From contig NZ_CP108356.1 in the NCBI RefSeq assembly GCF_036237315.1, positions 2,286,001 to 2,350,000 on the forward strand: a stretch of DNA of 64,000 nt. The letters are read 5' to 3'. This document shows positions 51,835 through 64,000 of this stretch, piece after piece. The notes beneath the pieces were generated by a model. It searched no databases, was not told the DNA's origin, and saw nothing but the letters and a program-made list of their open reading frames with translations. The translations under genes were made by a program, and so were the position numbers. The DNA comes from Streptomyces sp. NBC_01351 (GTDB lineage: Bacteria > Actinomycetota > Actinomycetes > Streptomycetales > Streptomycetaceae). Each line of letters starts with the position of its first letter. Positions within the stretch are counted from its first letter, which is position 1.

Positions 51835-54800
51835 TCACTTTCCGCGCATGTGCCCTTCCATGACCGACAGCAGGTAGTCGGGCTCGACCGGCTTGGTGAC
51901 GTAGTCGGACGCACCGGACTCGATGGCCTTCTCCCGGTCGCCCTTCATCGCCTTGGCGGTGAGCGCGATGATGGGCAGCCCCTCGAACTGCGGCATCTGC
52001 CGGATCGCGGCCGTCGTCGCGTACCCGTCCATCTCCGGCATCATGATGTCCATCAGCACCACCGCCACGTCGTCGTGCTGCTCCAGGACCTCGATGCCCT
52101 CCCGGCCGTTCTCCGCGTAGAGCACCGCCAGCCCGTGCTGCTCCAGCACGCTCGTCAGCGCGAAGACGTTGCGGACGTCGTCGTCCACGATGAGCACCCG
52201 CTCGCCCCGGAAGTCGTACGTCCGCGGCGAGACCGGCAGGGCCTCCTCCAGATCCCACGCGTCGGAGTCCGGCTGGCCCGGGACCTCCACCCGCGGCAGC
52301 GAATCGCCCAGGTTCTTGCGGCGCCGCCTGAACAGCGCCGAGGAGCCGTGACCGGCCGGCTCGGCGGCCGGCAGCCCCGGCCGTGCCTGCGGGGCCTGCT
52401 GGGCCTGCACCGTCGGTACGGTCACCGACGCGGCCGGGGCCTGCGGCAGCGCGGGCCGCGCCGCCCCGTCGACCGCCCTGCGGTACAGCTCACCGCGGGC
52501 GCCGCCGGGCGTGGGCGGCGCGTACCCCTGCGGAGGCAGCTCGCTCGGGTGCAGCGGCAGGTACAGGGTGAACGTGGACCCCCGGCCGGGCTCGCTGGCG
52601 GCGTGGATCTCCCCGCCCAGCAGCCGCGCGATCTCCCGGCTGATGGACAGCCCGAGGCCCGTGCCCCCGTACTTGCGGCTCGTGGTCCCGTCGGCCTGCT
52701 TGAACGCCTCGAAGATCACCAGCATCTTGCTCGCCGCGATCCCGATCCCGGTGTCGGTCACCGAGAAGGCGATCAGGTCCGCGTCCGCCTCGCGCAGCGA
52801 ACCGGCCTCCAGGAGCTGCTCGCGGATCGCCGTCGGCACGTCGGCGCCGGCCGGCCGGATCACCAGCTCCACCGCCCCGGTGTCGGTGAACTTCACCGCG
52901 TTCGACAGCAGGTTGCGCAGCACCTGCAACAGCCGCTGCTCGTCCGTGTGCAGGGTCGCCGGCAGCTCCGGGGAGACCCGGACCGAGAAGTCCAGCCCCT
53001 TCTCCGCCGTCAGCGGCCGGAAGGTCGCCTCCACGTAGTCCACCAGCTGCACGAGCGCGATCCGGGTCGGCGAGACGTCCATCTTCCCGGCCTCGACCTT
53101 CGACAGGTCGAGGATGTCGTTGATCAGCTGGAGCAGGTCGGAACCCGCCCCGTGGATGGTCTCGGCGAACTCCACCTGCTTCGGCGACAGGTTCTCGTCC
53201 GCGTTGTCGGCGAGCAGCTTGGCCAGGATCAGCAGCGAGTTGAGCGGGGTCCGCAGCTCGTGCGACATGTTCGCCAGGAACTCGGACTTGTAGCGCATCG
53301 AGACCGCGAGCTGCTCGGCGCGCTCCTCCAGGACCTGCCGGGCCTCCTCGATCTCGGTGTTCTTCACCTCGATGTCCCGGTTCTGCCGGGCGAGCAGTTC
53401 GGCCTTCTCCTCCAGCTCCGCGTTGGCGGCCTGGAGGGCCTTCTGCCGGTTCTCCAGCTCGTCGGAGCGCTCGCGCAGCTGCTCGGTCATCTCCTGCGAC
53501 TGCTTCAGCAGCATCTCCGTCTTGGAGTTGACGCTGATGGTGTTGACGCTCGTACCGATCATCTCGGCGATCTGGCTGAGGAAGTCCTTCTGGATCTGCG
53601 TGAACGGCGTGAACGACGCCAGCTCGATGACGCCGAGCAGCTTCCCCTCGAAGAGCACCGGCAGCACGATCACGTGCGCCGGCGGCGCTTCGCCGAGCCC
53701 CGAGGAGATCTTCAGGTAGCCGGGCGGGGTGTTCTCGACGAGGATCGTCCGCTTCTCCTCGGCGACCGTCCCGATCAGCCCCTCCCCCGGCCGGAAGGAG
53801 GTGGGCATCTGGCCTCCGGCGTACGCGTAACTCCCGCGCATCCGCAGCTCGTACGAGCCCTCCGCGCCCCCCTCCGTGCCGATCTCGGTGGTCCCGCCGG
53901 CGGGCAGCGCCAGGAAGAAGGCGCCGTGCTGCGCGGAGACCACCGGGGTGAGCTCGCTCATGATCAGCGAGGCCACGTCGTCGAGCTCCCGGCGGCCCTG
54001 CATCAGGGCGGAGATCCGGGCGAGGTTGCCCTTGAGCCAGTCCTGCTCCTTGTTGGCCAGGGTGGTGTCGCGCAGGTTGACGATCATCGTGTTGATGTTG
54101 TCCTGGAGGACCTGGATCTCGCCCGCCGCGTCCACGTCGACCTTCAGGCTCAGGTCGCCGCGGGTCACCGCCGTGGCCACGGCCGCGATGGCGCGCACCT
54201 GCCGGGTGAGGTTCCCGGCCATCTCGTTCACCGACTCCGTCAGGTCCCGCCAGGTGCCGTCGACGTCCCGGACGCGTGCCTGGCCGCCCAGGATGCCCTC
54301 GGTACCCACCTCACGGGCGACCCGCGTCACCTGGTCGGCGAAGGAGGACAGCTGGTCGACCATCGTGTTGATGGTGGTCTTGAGCTCCAGGATCTCGCCG
54401 CGGGCGTCGATGTCGATCTTCTTGGTCATGTCGCCCTTGGCGATGGCGGTCGTGACCATGGCGATCTGGCGGACCTGGCCGGTGAGGTTGGAGGCCATGA
54501 AGTTCACCGAATCGGTGAGGTCCTTCCAGGTCCCCGAGACGCCCGGTACGTGCGCCTGCCCGCCGAGCCGGCCCTCCGTGCCCACCTCGCGGGCCACGCG
54601 CGTGACCTCGTCCGCGAACGACGACAGGGTCTTCACCATCGTGTTGACCGTGTCGGCGAGCTGCGCGACCTCGCCGCGCGCCTCGACCGTGACCTTCTTC
54701 GTCAGATCGCCGTTGGCCACCGCCGCCGAGACCTGGGAGATGTTGCGCACCTGGGAGGTCAGGTTGTTGGCCATCAGGTTGACGTTGTCGGTCAGGTCCT

Positions 54801-57357
54801 TCCAGATGCCGGTCACCCCGCGCACCCGCGCCTGGCCGCCCAGAATGCCCTCGGAACCCACCTCGCGGGCCACCCGGGTCACCTGCTCGGCGAAGGATGA
54901 CAGCTGGTCGACCATCGTGTTGACGGTGGTCACCAGCTCCAGGATCTCGCCCTTGGCATCGACGGTGATCTTCTTCGACAGGTCGCCCATGGCGACGGCC
55001 GTCGTCACCTCGGCGATGTTGCGCACCTGCGAGGTCAGGTTGTTCGCCATGAAGTTGACGGACTGGGTGAGGTCCTTCCAGGTACCGGAGACACCCTTCA
55101 CCTCCGCCTGACCGCCGAGGATGCCCTCGGTGCCCACCTCGCGGGCCACCCGCGTCACCTGCTCCGCGAAGTTCGAGAGCTGGTCGACCATCGTGTTGAG
55201 GGTGTTCTTCAGCTCCAGGATCTCGCCGCGCGCGTCCACGTCGATCTTCTGCGACAGGTCACCGCGCGCCACCGCCGTGGCGACCTGCGCGATGTTGCGC
55301 ACCTGCGAGGTCAGGTTCCCGGCCATGCCGTTCACCGAGTCGGTCAGGTCGCGCCACACACCGGCCACGCCGGGCACCTGCGCCTGACCGCCGAGTCGGC
55401 CCTCCGTACCCACGTCCCGGGCCACCCGGGTCACCTGCTCGGCGAAGGCCGAGAGCTGGTCGACCATCGTGTTGATGGTGTTCTTCAGCTCCAGGATCTC
55501 TCCCCGGGCATCCACGTCGATCTTCTGCGACAGGTCACCGCGCGCCACCGCCGTGGTCACCTGGGCGATCTGTCGCACCTGGGAGGTCAGGTTGCCGGCC
55601 ATGAAGTTGACGGAGTCGGTGAGCTCCTTCCAGGTGCCGGACACCCCCTCCACCCGCGCCTGGCCGCCGAGCCGACCCTCCGTGCCCACGTCGCGCGCCA
55701 TCCGCGTGACCTGGTCGGCGAAGGAGGACAGCTGGTCCACCATCGTGTTCACGGTGTTCTTCAGCTGGAGCATCTCGCCGGAGACGTCGACCGTGACCTT
55801 CTGCGACAGGTCGCCGTTGGCCACCGCCGTCGTCACCTGCGCGATGTTGCGGACCTGCCCGGTGAGGTTGCGGAAGGCGGTGTTCACCGAGTCGGTGAGG
55901 TCCTTCCACGTCCCCGCCGCACCCGGCACCTGCGCCTGACCACCGAGCTCGCCCTCGACACCGACCTCACGGGCCACCCGCGTCACTTCGGCACCGAACG
56001 ACTGGAGCTGGTCCACCATCGTGTTGACGGTGTTCTTCAGCTCCAGCATCTCGCCGGCCACGTCGACCGTGACCTTCTGCGACAGGTCGCCGTTGGCCAC
56101 CGCCGTCGTCACCGTCGCGATGTCCCGCACCTGCGTGGTGAGGTTGCGGAAGACCGTGTTCACCGAGTCGGTGAGGTCCTTCCACGTCCCCGCGGCCCCC
56201 GGCACCTGCGCCTGACCGCCCAGCGTTCCCTTGGCCCCGACCTCGCTGGCCACGCGCGTGACCTCGTCGGCGAAGGTCCGCAGCGTCTCGGTCATCTGGT
56301 TGATCGTTTCGGCCAGCTGCGCCACCTCACCGCGCGCGCTGACCCGTACCTTCTGCGACAGGTCGCCGTTCGCGACAGCCGTCGTGACCTGCGCGATCCC
56401 GCGCACCTGGGCCGTCAGGTTGCCGGCCATGGTGTTGACGGAGTCCGTCAGGTCCTTCCACACACCCGCGACCCCGGGCACCTTCGCCTGGCCGCCCAGC
56501 TCGCCCTCGGTACCCACCTCGCGGGCGACGCGGGTCACCTCGGAGGAGAAGGAGGACAGCTGGTCCACCATCGTGTTGACGGTGTTCTTCAGCTGGAGCA
56601 TCTCGCCGGCCACGTGCACCGTGACCTTGCGCGACAGATCGCCCTTGGCGACCGCCGTCGTGACGAGAGCGATATCACGCACCTGAGCGGTGAGCCGGTA
56701 CGCCATCGTGTTGACGGAGTCGGTCAGATCCTTCCAGGAACCGGACATTCCGCGTACCTGGGCCTGGCCGCCGAGCTTGCCCTCGGTGCCCACCTCCAGC
56801 GCCACGCGCGTCACCTCGTCGGTGAACGCGGACAGCTGGTCGACCAGGTTGTTGACCGTACGCCCGACCTTCAGGAACTCCCCGCGCAGCGGATGCCCCA
56901 CCCCCTCGGGTGTCTGGGTCCGCAGGTCCATCCGCTGGTCCAGGTCACCCTCGGCCACCGCCGACAGCACCCGGCCCACCTCGGACACCGGTCGCGCCAG
57001 ATCGTCCACCAGCTGGTTCGAGGCGTCGATCGCGGCCGCCCAGGAGCCCTCGCAGGCACCGGTTTCCAGCCGTTCGCTCAGCTTGCCCTCGCGGCCCACC
57101 ATCCTGCGGACCCGCGACAGCTCCCCCGTCAGGTGCAGGTTCCGGTCGGCGACCTCGTTGTAGACGGCGGCGATCTCCGCCATCACGCCCTCGCCGGACA
57201 CCGTCAGCCGCTTGCGGAAATTGCCGTCCCGCATCGACACCAGGGCCGTGAGCAGCCGGTTCAGAGCGGCGGTATCGACCTCGGTCGTGCCGCTGCGCCG
57301 CGGACGCCCGCCCTTCGGCCGCGTCCCTGTACGCCGCACCGCTGCGCCAGACTCCAC
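51835..57357 (-). CDS. osaA: Hybrid histidine kinase OsaA with 11 tandem HAMP units
   Basis: A 1840-residue soluble hybrid kinase with no membrane span. Order: N-terminal tail; 11 HAMP-type units (residues about 120-1110) of about 92 residues each, with consensus VTTAVAxGDLSxKVTV; a GAF domain (about 1120-1270); coiled coil; HisKA with His1366 in [12 protein letters not shown]; HATPase_c ([19 protein letters not shown]); a Pro/Ala linker; and a receiver with Asp1770 ([11 protein letters not shown]). This is the group III (Nik1-like) layout used for osmosensing. GTG 57357 has GGGAGG about 6-7 bases upstream; the open frame runs to 57954 but overlaps the osaC 5' end. The matching S. coelicolor gene is osaA of the osmotic stress pair osaA-osaB. 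Confidence 0.93.
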   Translation of the reverse strand: MESGAAVRRTGTRPKGGRPRRSGTTEVDTAALNRLLTALVSMRDGNFRKRLTVSGEGVMAEIAAVYNEVADRNLHLTGELSRVRRMVGREGKLSERLETGACEGSWAAAIDASNQLVDDLARPVSEVGRVLSAVAEGDLDQRMDLRTQTPEGVGHPLRGEFLKVGRTVNNLVDQLSAFTDEVTRVALEVGTEGKLGGQAQVRGMSGSWKDLTDSVNTMAYRLTAQVRDIALVTTAVAKGDLSRKVTVHVAGEMLQLKNTVNTMVDQLSSFSSEVTRVAREVGTEGELGGQAKVPGVAGVWKDLTDSVNTMAGNLTAQVRGIAQVTTAVANGDLSQKVRVSARGEVAQLAETINQMTETLRTFADEVTRVASEVGAKGTLGGQAQVPGAAGTWKDLTDSVNTVFRNLTTQVRDIATVTTAVANGDLSQKVTVDVAGEMLELKNTVNTMVDQLQSFGAEVTRVAREVGVEGELGGQAQVPGAAGTWKDLTDSVNTAFRNLTGQVRNIAQVTTAVANGDLSQKVTVDVSGEMLQLKNTVNTMVDQLSSFADQVTRMARDVGTEGRLGGQARVEGVSGTWKELTDSVNFMAGNLTSQVRQIAQVTTAVARGDLSQKIDVDARGEILELKNTINTMVDQLSAFAEQVTRVARDVGTEGRLGGQAQVPGVAGVWRDLTDSVNGMAGNLTSQVRNIAQVATAVARGDLSQKIDVDARGEILELKNTLNTMVDQLSNFAEQVTRVAREVGTEGILGGQAEVKGVSGTWKDLTQSVNFMANNLTSQVRNIAEVTTAVAMGDLSKKITVDAKGEILELVTTVNTMVDQLSSFAEQVTRVAREVGSEGILGGQARVRGVTGIWKDLTDNVNLMANNLTSQVRNISQVSAAVANGDLTKKVTVEARGEVAQLADTVNTMVKTLSSFADEVTRVAREVGTEGRLGGQAHVPGVSGTWKDLTDSVNFMASNLTGQVRQIAMVTTAIAKGDMTKKIDIDARGEILELKTTINTMVDQLSSFADQVTRVAREVGTEGILGGQARVRDVDGTWRDLTESVNEMAGNLTRQVRAIAAVATAVTRGDLSLKVDVDAAGEIQVLQDNINTMIVNLRDTTLANKEQDWLKGNLARISALMQGRRELDDVASLIMSELTPVVSAQHGAFFLALPAGGTTEIGTEGGAEGSYELRMRGSYAYAGGQMPTSFRPGEGLIGTVAEEKRTILVENTPPGYLKISSGLGEAPPAHVIVLPVLFEGKLLGVIELASFTPFTQIQKDFLSQIAEMIGTSVNTISVNSKTEMLLKQSQEMTEQLRERSDELENRQKALQAANAELEEKAELLARQNRDIEVKNTEIEEARQVLEERAEQLAVSMRYKSEFLANMSHELRTPLNSLLILAKLLADNADENLSPKQVEFAETIHGAGSDLLQLINDILDLSKVEAGKMDVSPTRIALVQLVDYVEATFRPLTAEKGLDFSVRVSPELPATLHTDEQRLLQVLRNLLSNAVKFTDTGAVELVIRPAGADVPTAIREQLLEAGSLREADADLIAFSVTDTGIGIAASKMLVIFEAFKQADGTTSRKYGGTGLGLSISREIARLLGGEIHAASEPGRGSTFTLYLPLHPSELPPQGYAPPTPGGARGELYRRAVDGAARPALPQAPAASVTVPTVQAQQAPQARPGLPAAEPAGHGSSALFRRRRKNLGDSLPRVEVPGQPDSDAWDLEEALPVSPRTYDFRGERVLIVDDDVRNVFALTSVLEQHGLAVLYAENGREGIEVLEQHDDVAVVLMDIMMPEMDGYATTAAIRQMPQFEGLPIIALTAKAMKGDREKAIESGASDYVTKPVEPDYLLSVMEGHMRGK

Positions 57358-57585
57358 CGTGTCCCTCCCGAAAGGGTCGACCGCTGTTCCACCGGACACC
57401 TGACTCCTCACGAGCCGGTTCCGCAAGCCTGCCCAGTGTTTCACCCTGGCCGAACCCGGCCATAACACTTCGGCACCATCGCACACCCGCCGTACCCTCC
57501 GGGTGGATTCCCGGACGACGGCACCATGCCGACCGCGAAGGTAAGTAACCTGGCACCCGATGTCCAACCGCGTCGAAGGAGACTC

Positions 57586-60105
57586 GTGATCACGGCACGG
57601 GCGGCTGCCAGTTTCGATCCCCTCGGGCGATCCGTCGCCGCCGCCCGCGCGTTCGTCCGCGACACGCTGCAGGGCTGGGGCTTCGCGGACATCGTCGACG
57701 ACGCGGTGGTGCTCACCAGCGAGCTCGTCACCAATGCCGTGGTCCACGCCGGAACCCGCGCCGAGGTCCTGTGCCTGCGCGCCGGAGACGGCGTACGCGT
57801 CGAGGTCGCCGACCGCTACCCGGAACGCGAGCTCCCGCTCCAGCACCCCGAGCGCCCGTACGCCGACCCCGACCGCGAGAACGGCCGCGGCCTGATGCTC
57901 TGCGCCGCCCTCGCCACCCGCTGGGGCGTCGAGTACACCACCACCCACAAACACGTGTGGTTCCGCCTCGACCTCCCGGACCGTCCGGTCGGTACCCGCT
58001 CCGCGGGCCCCGTCGTCCCCGACCGACTGCTCCCCCTCGCCGACAGCCGGGTCCGCGTCGCCGTCCTCCAGATCGACTCAGCCGACTCCATCAGCGCCTG
58101 GAACGAAGACGCCGAGCACATCTTCGGCTACACCGCCGAGAAGGTCATCGGCCGCCCGCTCGCCGAGCTCGCCGCCTGGCCACAGACCCCCGGCACGGGA
58201 ACCGGGGTCGCCGAGGCCCTGCGCCTGTCCCGCTGGGAGGGCAGTTACGGAGTCCGCGGCGCCGACGGCCGCGTCATCCCCGTCTACGCCTCCCACCTGC
58301 GGGTCCGCGATGCCCACGGCGAGCCGTCCATCGTGTGCCTCCTCGTCCACGACGACGAGCGCGCGCTGCTCCAGACCCCCGTGCGCGTGCCGATCGACAG
58401 CGGCCAGCACACCGAGCCCCGCACCGTGGACCCCTTCGAGGTCTTCATCGGCTCCCCCGCCCCCGACGACCTCGACGGCCTGCTCCAGCGCACCGTCGAA
58501 CGGGCCCGCGACCTCCTCGACGCCGACGCCGCCTTCCTCCTCCTCGCCACGGACGACGAAACGGAACTCGAAGTCCGCGCCACCACGGGCCTGCCCTCCA
58601 CCCGCCAGCGCTTCGCCCGCGTCCCCGTCGAGGCCGGCACCAACCGCTACGGCTCCGCCCGTATGCCCGCCGTCCACGACGACCTCGCCGTGGTCCCCGG
58701 AGCCGTGCCGCTCCTGGAATCCACCGGCATGCGCTCGGCCGTCACCGTCCCCCTCAAGGTCGAAGGCCGCCTCACCGGCTCCCTCGGCGTCGCCGCCGAA
58801 ACCCCGGGCCGCTACACGAACGAAGAGGCCCTGCGCCTCCAGTTCGCCGCCGACCGCATCGCCCTCGCCGTCGAATCGGCCCGCCTCGGCGAGCTGGAAC
58901 GCCTGCGCCGCGGCTCCCTCTCCTTCCTCGTCGAGGCCTCCGACCTGCTGGCCGGCACCCTCGATCGGGACCAGACCCTGGCCCTGATGGCCCAGATGAC
59001 CGTCCCGACCCTCGCCACCTGGTGCGCCGTCTACACCATCGCCGACCAGTCCTCCGACCCGTACCTCTCGTACGTACTCCACGAGGACGAGGAACGCATC
59101 GACGGCCTCAAGGTCCTCCTCTCCCAGGTCAGCCCGCCGGAACCGGTCCGCGAGGCCGGTGCCCGCCCCTGGCCGGAGACCGCCCTGGCGGTCGGCGGCG
59201 AGACCGTGGTCCTGCCCCTCCTCGCCCGCAACCGCGTCATCGGGCTCCTCACCCTCGGCAAGCCGTCCGAGGAGCACTTCCGCCAGGAGATCCTCGAACT
59301 CGCCGAGGACCTCTCCCGCCGTGCGGCCCTCGCCCTCGACAACGCCCGCCTGTACTCGGAGCGCACCGCGATCAGCCGCTCCCTCCAGCGCAGCCTGCTG
59401 CCGCCCGGCTCCCCCGCCATCCCCGGCATGGAGGTCGAGGTCATCTACCGTGCGGCCGGCGAGGGCAACGAAGTGGGCGGCGACTTCTACGACGTCTTCC
59501 CGATCCGCGACGGCGCGTACGGCTTCGCCATCGGCGACGTCTGCGGTACGGGCCCCGAGGCGGCCGCCGTCACCGGCCTCGCCCGGCACGCCCTGCGTCT
59601 CCTCGCCCGCGAAGGCCTCGGCGGCCCGGCCGTCCTCCAGCGCCTCAACGCGGCGATCCTCGACGAGGGCGCCCGCAGCCGCTTCCTCACGCTCCTCTAC
59701 GGCGAACTGCACCCCCAGCCCGACGGCGGCGCCCTGATGAAGGTCGTCTGCGCGGGCCACCCACTCCCACTGCGCCTGCGCCCGAACGGCGAGGTGCTCG
59801 CGGCCGCCGACCCCCAGCCCCTCCTCGGCGTCATCGAAGACCTCGACCTCTACGAGCAGACGCTCACGCTCGACCCCGGCGACGTCCTGCTCTGCGTCAC
59901 GGACGGGGTGACGGAACGCCGCGAGGGCACCCGCATGCTCGGTGACGACGGCCTCGCCGAGGTCCTCACCACCTGCACCGGCCTCACCGCGGGCGCGGTC
60001 GCCTCCCGAGTCCTGCGCGCGGTGGAACGCTTCGCGGCCGAGCCGGCCTCGGACGACATGGCCATCCTGGCCTTCCGCGTCCCCCACCAGCGCAATGGCG
60101 ACTGA
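57586..60105 (+). CDS. osaC: Multidomain anti-sigma kinase/PP2C phosphatase OsaC
   Basis: An 839-residue regulator. Order: RsbW-like HATPase_c (residues about 1-125; [25 protein letters not shown]), PAS (about 165-270; [18 protein letters not shown]), GAF (about 300-430), a second GAF-like region (about 450-590), and a SpoIIE/RsbU-type PP2C domain (about 600-835; [35 protein letters not shown]). In S. coelicolor OsaC shuts down SigB after osmotic stress. It diverges from osaA across a 228-bp shared control region. GTG 57586 has AAGGAG 5 bases upstream; an ATG at 57526 would add 20 residues. Confidence 0.92.
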   Translation: MITARAAASFDPLGRSVAAARAFVRDTLQGWGFADIVDDAVVLTSELVTNAVVHAGTRAEVLCLRAGDGVRVEVADRYPERELPLQHPERPYADPDRENGRGLMLCAALATRWGVEYTTTHKHVWFRLDLPDRPVGTRSAGPVVPDRLLPLADSRVRVAVLQIDSADSISAWNEDAEHIFGYTAEKVIGRPLAELAAWPQTPGTGTGVAEALRLSRWEGSYGVRGADGRVIPVYASHLRVRDAHGEPSIVCLLVHDDERALLQTPVRVPIDSGQHTEPRTVDPFEVFIGSPAPDDLDGLLQRTVERARDLLDADAAFLLLATDDETELEVRATTGLPSTRQRFARVPVEAGTNRYGSARMPAVHDDLAVVPGAVPLLESTGMRSAVTVPLKVEGRLTGSLGVAAETPGRYTNEEALRLQFAADRIALAVESARLGELERLRRGSLSFLVEASDLLAGTLDRDQTLALMAQMTVPTLATWCAVYTIADQSSDPYLSYVLHEDEERIDGLKVLLSQVSPPEPVREAGARPWPETALAVGGETVVLPLLARNRVIGLLTLGKPSEEHFRQEILELAEDLSRRAALALDNARLYSERTAISRSLQRSLLPPGSPAIPGMEVEVIYRAAGEGNEVGGDFYDVFPIRDGAYGFAIGDVCGTGPEAAAVTGLARHALRLLAREGLGGPAVLQRLNAAILDEGARSRFLTLLYGELHPQPDGGALMKVVCAGHPLPLRLRPNGEVLAAADPQPLLGVIEDLDLYEQTLTLDPGDVLLCVTDGVTERREGTRMLGDDGLAEVLTTCTGLTAGAVASRVLRAVERFAAEPASDDMAILAFRVPHQRNGD

Positions 60106-60446
60106 ACGGGCCGCCGACCCCCTTACCGCCTAGGCGGCCGCGCCGACAGGATCATGAAGGACGGGGCCGCCATCTCCGTGACCCAGGGGATCCTGCCACT
60201 GCCGACGTCGGGCCCCGCGCTCTGCCGTCTGACGGCCGAGCCGACGGACACCGATGACGAATGCACGGGAAAGCCACCGGCCTCAGGGGCCCTCACGATC
60301 ACGAGGACGAGGCGTCGGATCCTTGCGATGCTCATGGTCATGTTCATGAGAGGGGCCTTCCGCAGATCGAGGAGCAACGGGCTTCGTCATCCCATTGCGC
60401 CCCACTGCCTGACCCCGGTCACGGCCCGGAAAGTCGGGGCTTGACA
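60106..60446. other. Region after osaC with no convincing gene
   Basis: About 340 bases. A plus-strand frame at 60154-60444 (96 codons) has a weak ribosome-binding site and no recognisable fold, and ends just before the terminator; I do not accept it as a gene on this evidence, but cannot exclude it. Confidence 0.5.
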
Positions 60447-60476
60447 AGAGGCCCCCGCCAGTTCGCGGGGGCCTCT
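60447..60476. terminator. Bidirectional terminator
   Basis: AGAGGCCCCCGC (60447-60458) and GCGGGGGCCTCT (60465-60476) pair perfectly over 12 bases with a 6-base loop, between osaC and the convergent gene at 60489. Confidence 0.9.
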
Positions 60477-60488
60477 GTCAGTCGTCCG

Positions 60489-61127
60489 TCAGACGTCCCG
60501 ACGGCTCAACCCGATGCCGAGCACGTCGCGGACGTAGTTCTCGACGAAACCGGGCAGCCACGGGCTCTCCGCCATCCCGTCGAAGACCTTCACCACCCGC
60601 TCGTCCGGCTCGTCCGTCAGCAGGACGATCCGCCACGTGTTGGTCGGCCGGTCGTCCGTGCCCGCGACCCCGTGCTGGACGTGGAACAGCGGCTGACTGG
60701 TGTCCGCAGTCAACGCATTGCCCTCCTCGTCGGAGAACCGAGCCCGGCCGAGGAAAGTGACGACCTGCCGTTCGTGGTCGAGCCACACCTCTTCGAGCAC
60801 GAGCCCGTACCGCTCGGGCTCCAGCCACAGCCGCTGCCGCGACTGCCGTACGAACTCGTCCCCCAGCTCTCCACCGGCCTGCCCGGGCACCCAGGCCGAG
60901 GCAGTGCCTTCCTGGACCACGTACGGAATGAAAGCACCGGGATTGCCGGCCTTCCGTACTTCCATATCCCAGAGCATGGCCCGGGTCAGAACCAGCGGCT
61001 CCTCGGTGACGTACCGCTCCTGCAGGATGCGATTGACATCCACCGGCGGCAGCTCGACGCAGGTGTACCGCGCGTCGTCCCATGCCTTCTCGAACTCGGC
61101 CTGGGCGGCCGCTACCTCTTCTGTCAT
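60489..61127 (-). CDS. Hypothetical protein
   Basis: A 212-residue acidic soluble protein of no recognised family. It begins MTEEVAAAQAEFEKAWDDA and is mostly mixed alpha/beta, with QRLWLEPERYGLVLEEVWLD and RIVLLTDEPDERVVKVF; the C-terminus is WLPGFVENYVRDVLGIGLSR. ATG 61127 has GGGAGGA upstream. It sits between two terminators and next to the rRNA operon. Confidence 0.75.
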   Translation of the reverse strand: MTEEVAAAQAEFEKAWDDARYTCVELPPVDVNRILQERYVTEEPLVLTRAMLWDMEVRKAGNPGAFIPYVVQEGTASAWVPGQAGGELGDEFVRQSRQRLWLEPERYGLVLEEVWLDHERQVVTFLGRARFSDEEGNALTADTSQPLFHVQHGVAGTDDRPTNTWRIVLLTDEPDERVVKVFDGMAESPWLPGFVENYVRDVLGIGLSRRDV

Positions 61128-61181
61128 GACGATGTTCCTCCCCAAAGATCATTTGGAGGATACACAAAGCCCGAAAACGCA

Positions 61182-61213
61182 AAAAGGCCCCCGCCTCAAG
61201 GCGGGGGCCTTTT
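61182..61213 (-). terminator. rRNA-tRNA operon terminator
   Basis: AAAAGGCCCCCGCC (61182-61195) and GGCGGGGGCCTTTT (61200-61213), 14 perfect pairs with a TCAA loop. On the minus strand the stem is followed by a T-rich run (TTTTTGCGTTTT), just past tRNA-Thr. Confidence 0.95.
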
Positions 61214-61216
61214 CAT

Positions 61217-61292
61217 TGGAGCCCTTTAACGGAATCGAACCGTTGACCTTCTCCTTACCATGGAGACGCTCTACCGACTGAGCTAAAAGGGC
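61217..61292 (-). tRNA. tRNA-Thr (GGT anticodon)
   Basis: 76 nt. Acceptor GCCCTTT pairs with AAAGGGC, the D-arm is AGCTCAGTCGGTAGAGC, anticodon GGT is at 61259-61257 (positions 34-36) in the loop ATGGTAA, T-arm GGTTCGATTCC, discriminator T, and CCA is encoded (61217-61219). It follows 5S rRNA on the same strand, 6 bases away. Confidence 0.97.
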
Positions 61293-61298
61293 GGGTTG

Positions 61299-61416
61299 TT
61301 CGGCGGCGTCCTACTCTCCCACAGGGTCCCCCCTGCAGTACCATCGGCGCTGAAAGGCTTAGCTTCCGGGTTCGGAATGTAACCGGGCGTTTCCCTAACG
61401 CTATGACCACCGAAAC
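61299..61416 (-). rRNA. 5S ribosomal RNA
   Basis: About 118 nt. On the minus strand it begins GTTTCGGTGGTCATAGCG, contains CGAACCCGGAAGCTAAGCC (loop C-type motif) and ends GTAGGACGCCGCCGAA, whose tail pairs with the start. Exact ends uncertain by a few bases. Confidence 0.95.
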
Positions 61417-61492
61417 ACTATGAAATTTGAACGCTGGCATTGACACAGCTGTTCGTTATTTCAGAACTAACACAGTGGACGCGAGCAACTGA

Positions 61493-64000
<2,508 letters not shown>

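Noticed and set aside
57358..57954. Upstream extension of osaA
   Set aside because: Would overlap the osaC start region and lacks conserved domain; GTG 57357 has a strong ribosome-binding site.
60154..60444. A 96-codon plus-strand frame after osaC
   Set aside because: Weak ribosome-binding site and no family; listed as gene-free region only.

Overview
The window is high-GC actinobacterial chromosome, almost certainly Streptomyces. Codon third positions are nearly all G or C, GTG starts are common, and the gene order matches the core-chromosome block known from S. coelicolor: rshA-dapF-miaA-miaB, gluR/gluK-gluABCD, recX-recA, lhr, a Nei-type glycosylase, clgR-cinA-pgsA-rimO, ftsK and osaB-osaA/osaC. 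The right end runs into an rRNA operon. No prophage, plasmid, CRISPR array or large biosynthetic cluster is visible.

Left part (1-9.4 kb). The 5' part of an RSH-type (p)ppGpp enzyme gene (rshA) runs off the left edge. It is followed by dapF (lysine and peptidoglycan precursor), a small membrane protein, miaA, and two small plus-strand genes, one an MT0933-type antitoxin homologue. Then come a dioxygenase-like gene, miaB, a TAXI-type solute-binding protein and a ROK-family kinase. MiaA and MiaB act in sequence on A37 of tRNA.

Glutamate and sulfur (9.4-18.9 kb). A histidine kinase and OmpR-type regulator (gluK, gluR) diverge from the glutamate ABC transporter operon gluABCD, which has hairpins after gluA and gluB and a strong terminator after gluD. 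Next are an FAD monooxygenase, a 15-codon Cys-containing leader peptide, a cysteine dioxygenase and a rhodanese. The last three look like a small cysteine-responsive sulfur unit.

Recombination and variable stretch (18.9-34.9 kb). An FtsX-type permease with no ATPase beside it precedes recX-recA, which has a LexA-box-like site. Then follows a variable run: a possible IS21-type end, three hypothetical genes, an AlkZ-like DNA glycosylase with an in-frame repeat, a frameshifted LD-carboxypeptidase (MccF-like), a methyltransferase, a lipoprotein, a Clp-N/HTH protein with a twin-palindrome operator, an AI-2E-type membrane protein, DUF3046, azlCD and an AraC regulator.

Repair, lipid and cell division (34.9-50.8 kb). 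lhr helicase, a lipoprotein, an F420/NADP-reductase-like gene with a gene remnant fused to its start, nei, an SDR, a small membrane protein, clgR, and the overlapping set rimO-pgsA-cinA, a RodZ-like protein and ftsK.

Osmotic signalling and rRNA (50.8-64 kb). osaB and the giant 11-HAMP hybrid kinase osaA diverge from the RsbW/PAS/GAF/PP2C protein osaC. Last come a hypothetical gene and, on the minus strand, 23S (partial)-5S-tRNA-Thr(GGT) with its terminator.

The most unusual non-coding signals are an approximately 80-bp element with three nested stems present twice (9691-9771 and 41272-41350), the cysteine leader peptide, and the twin palindromes before the Clp-N gene.
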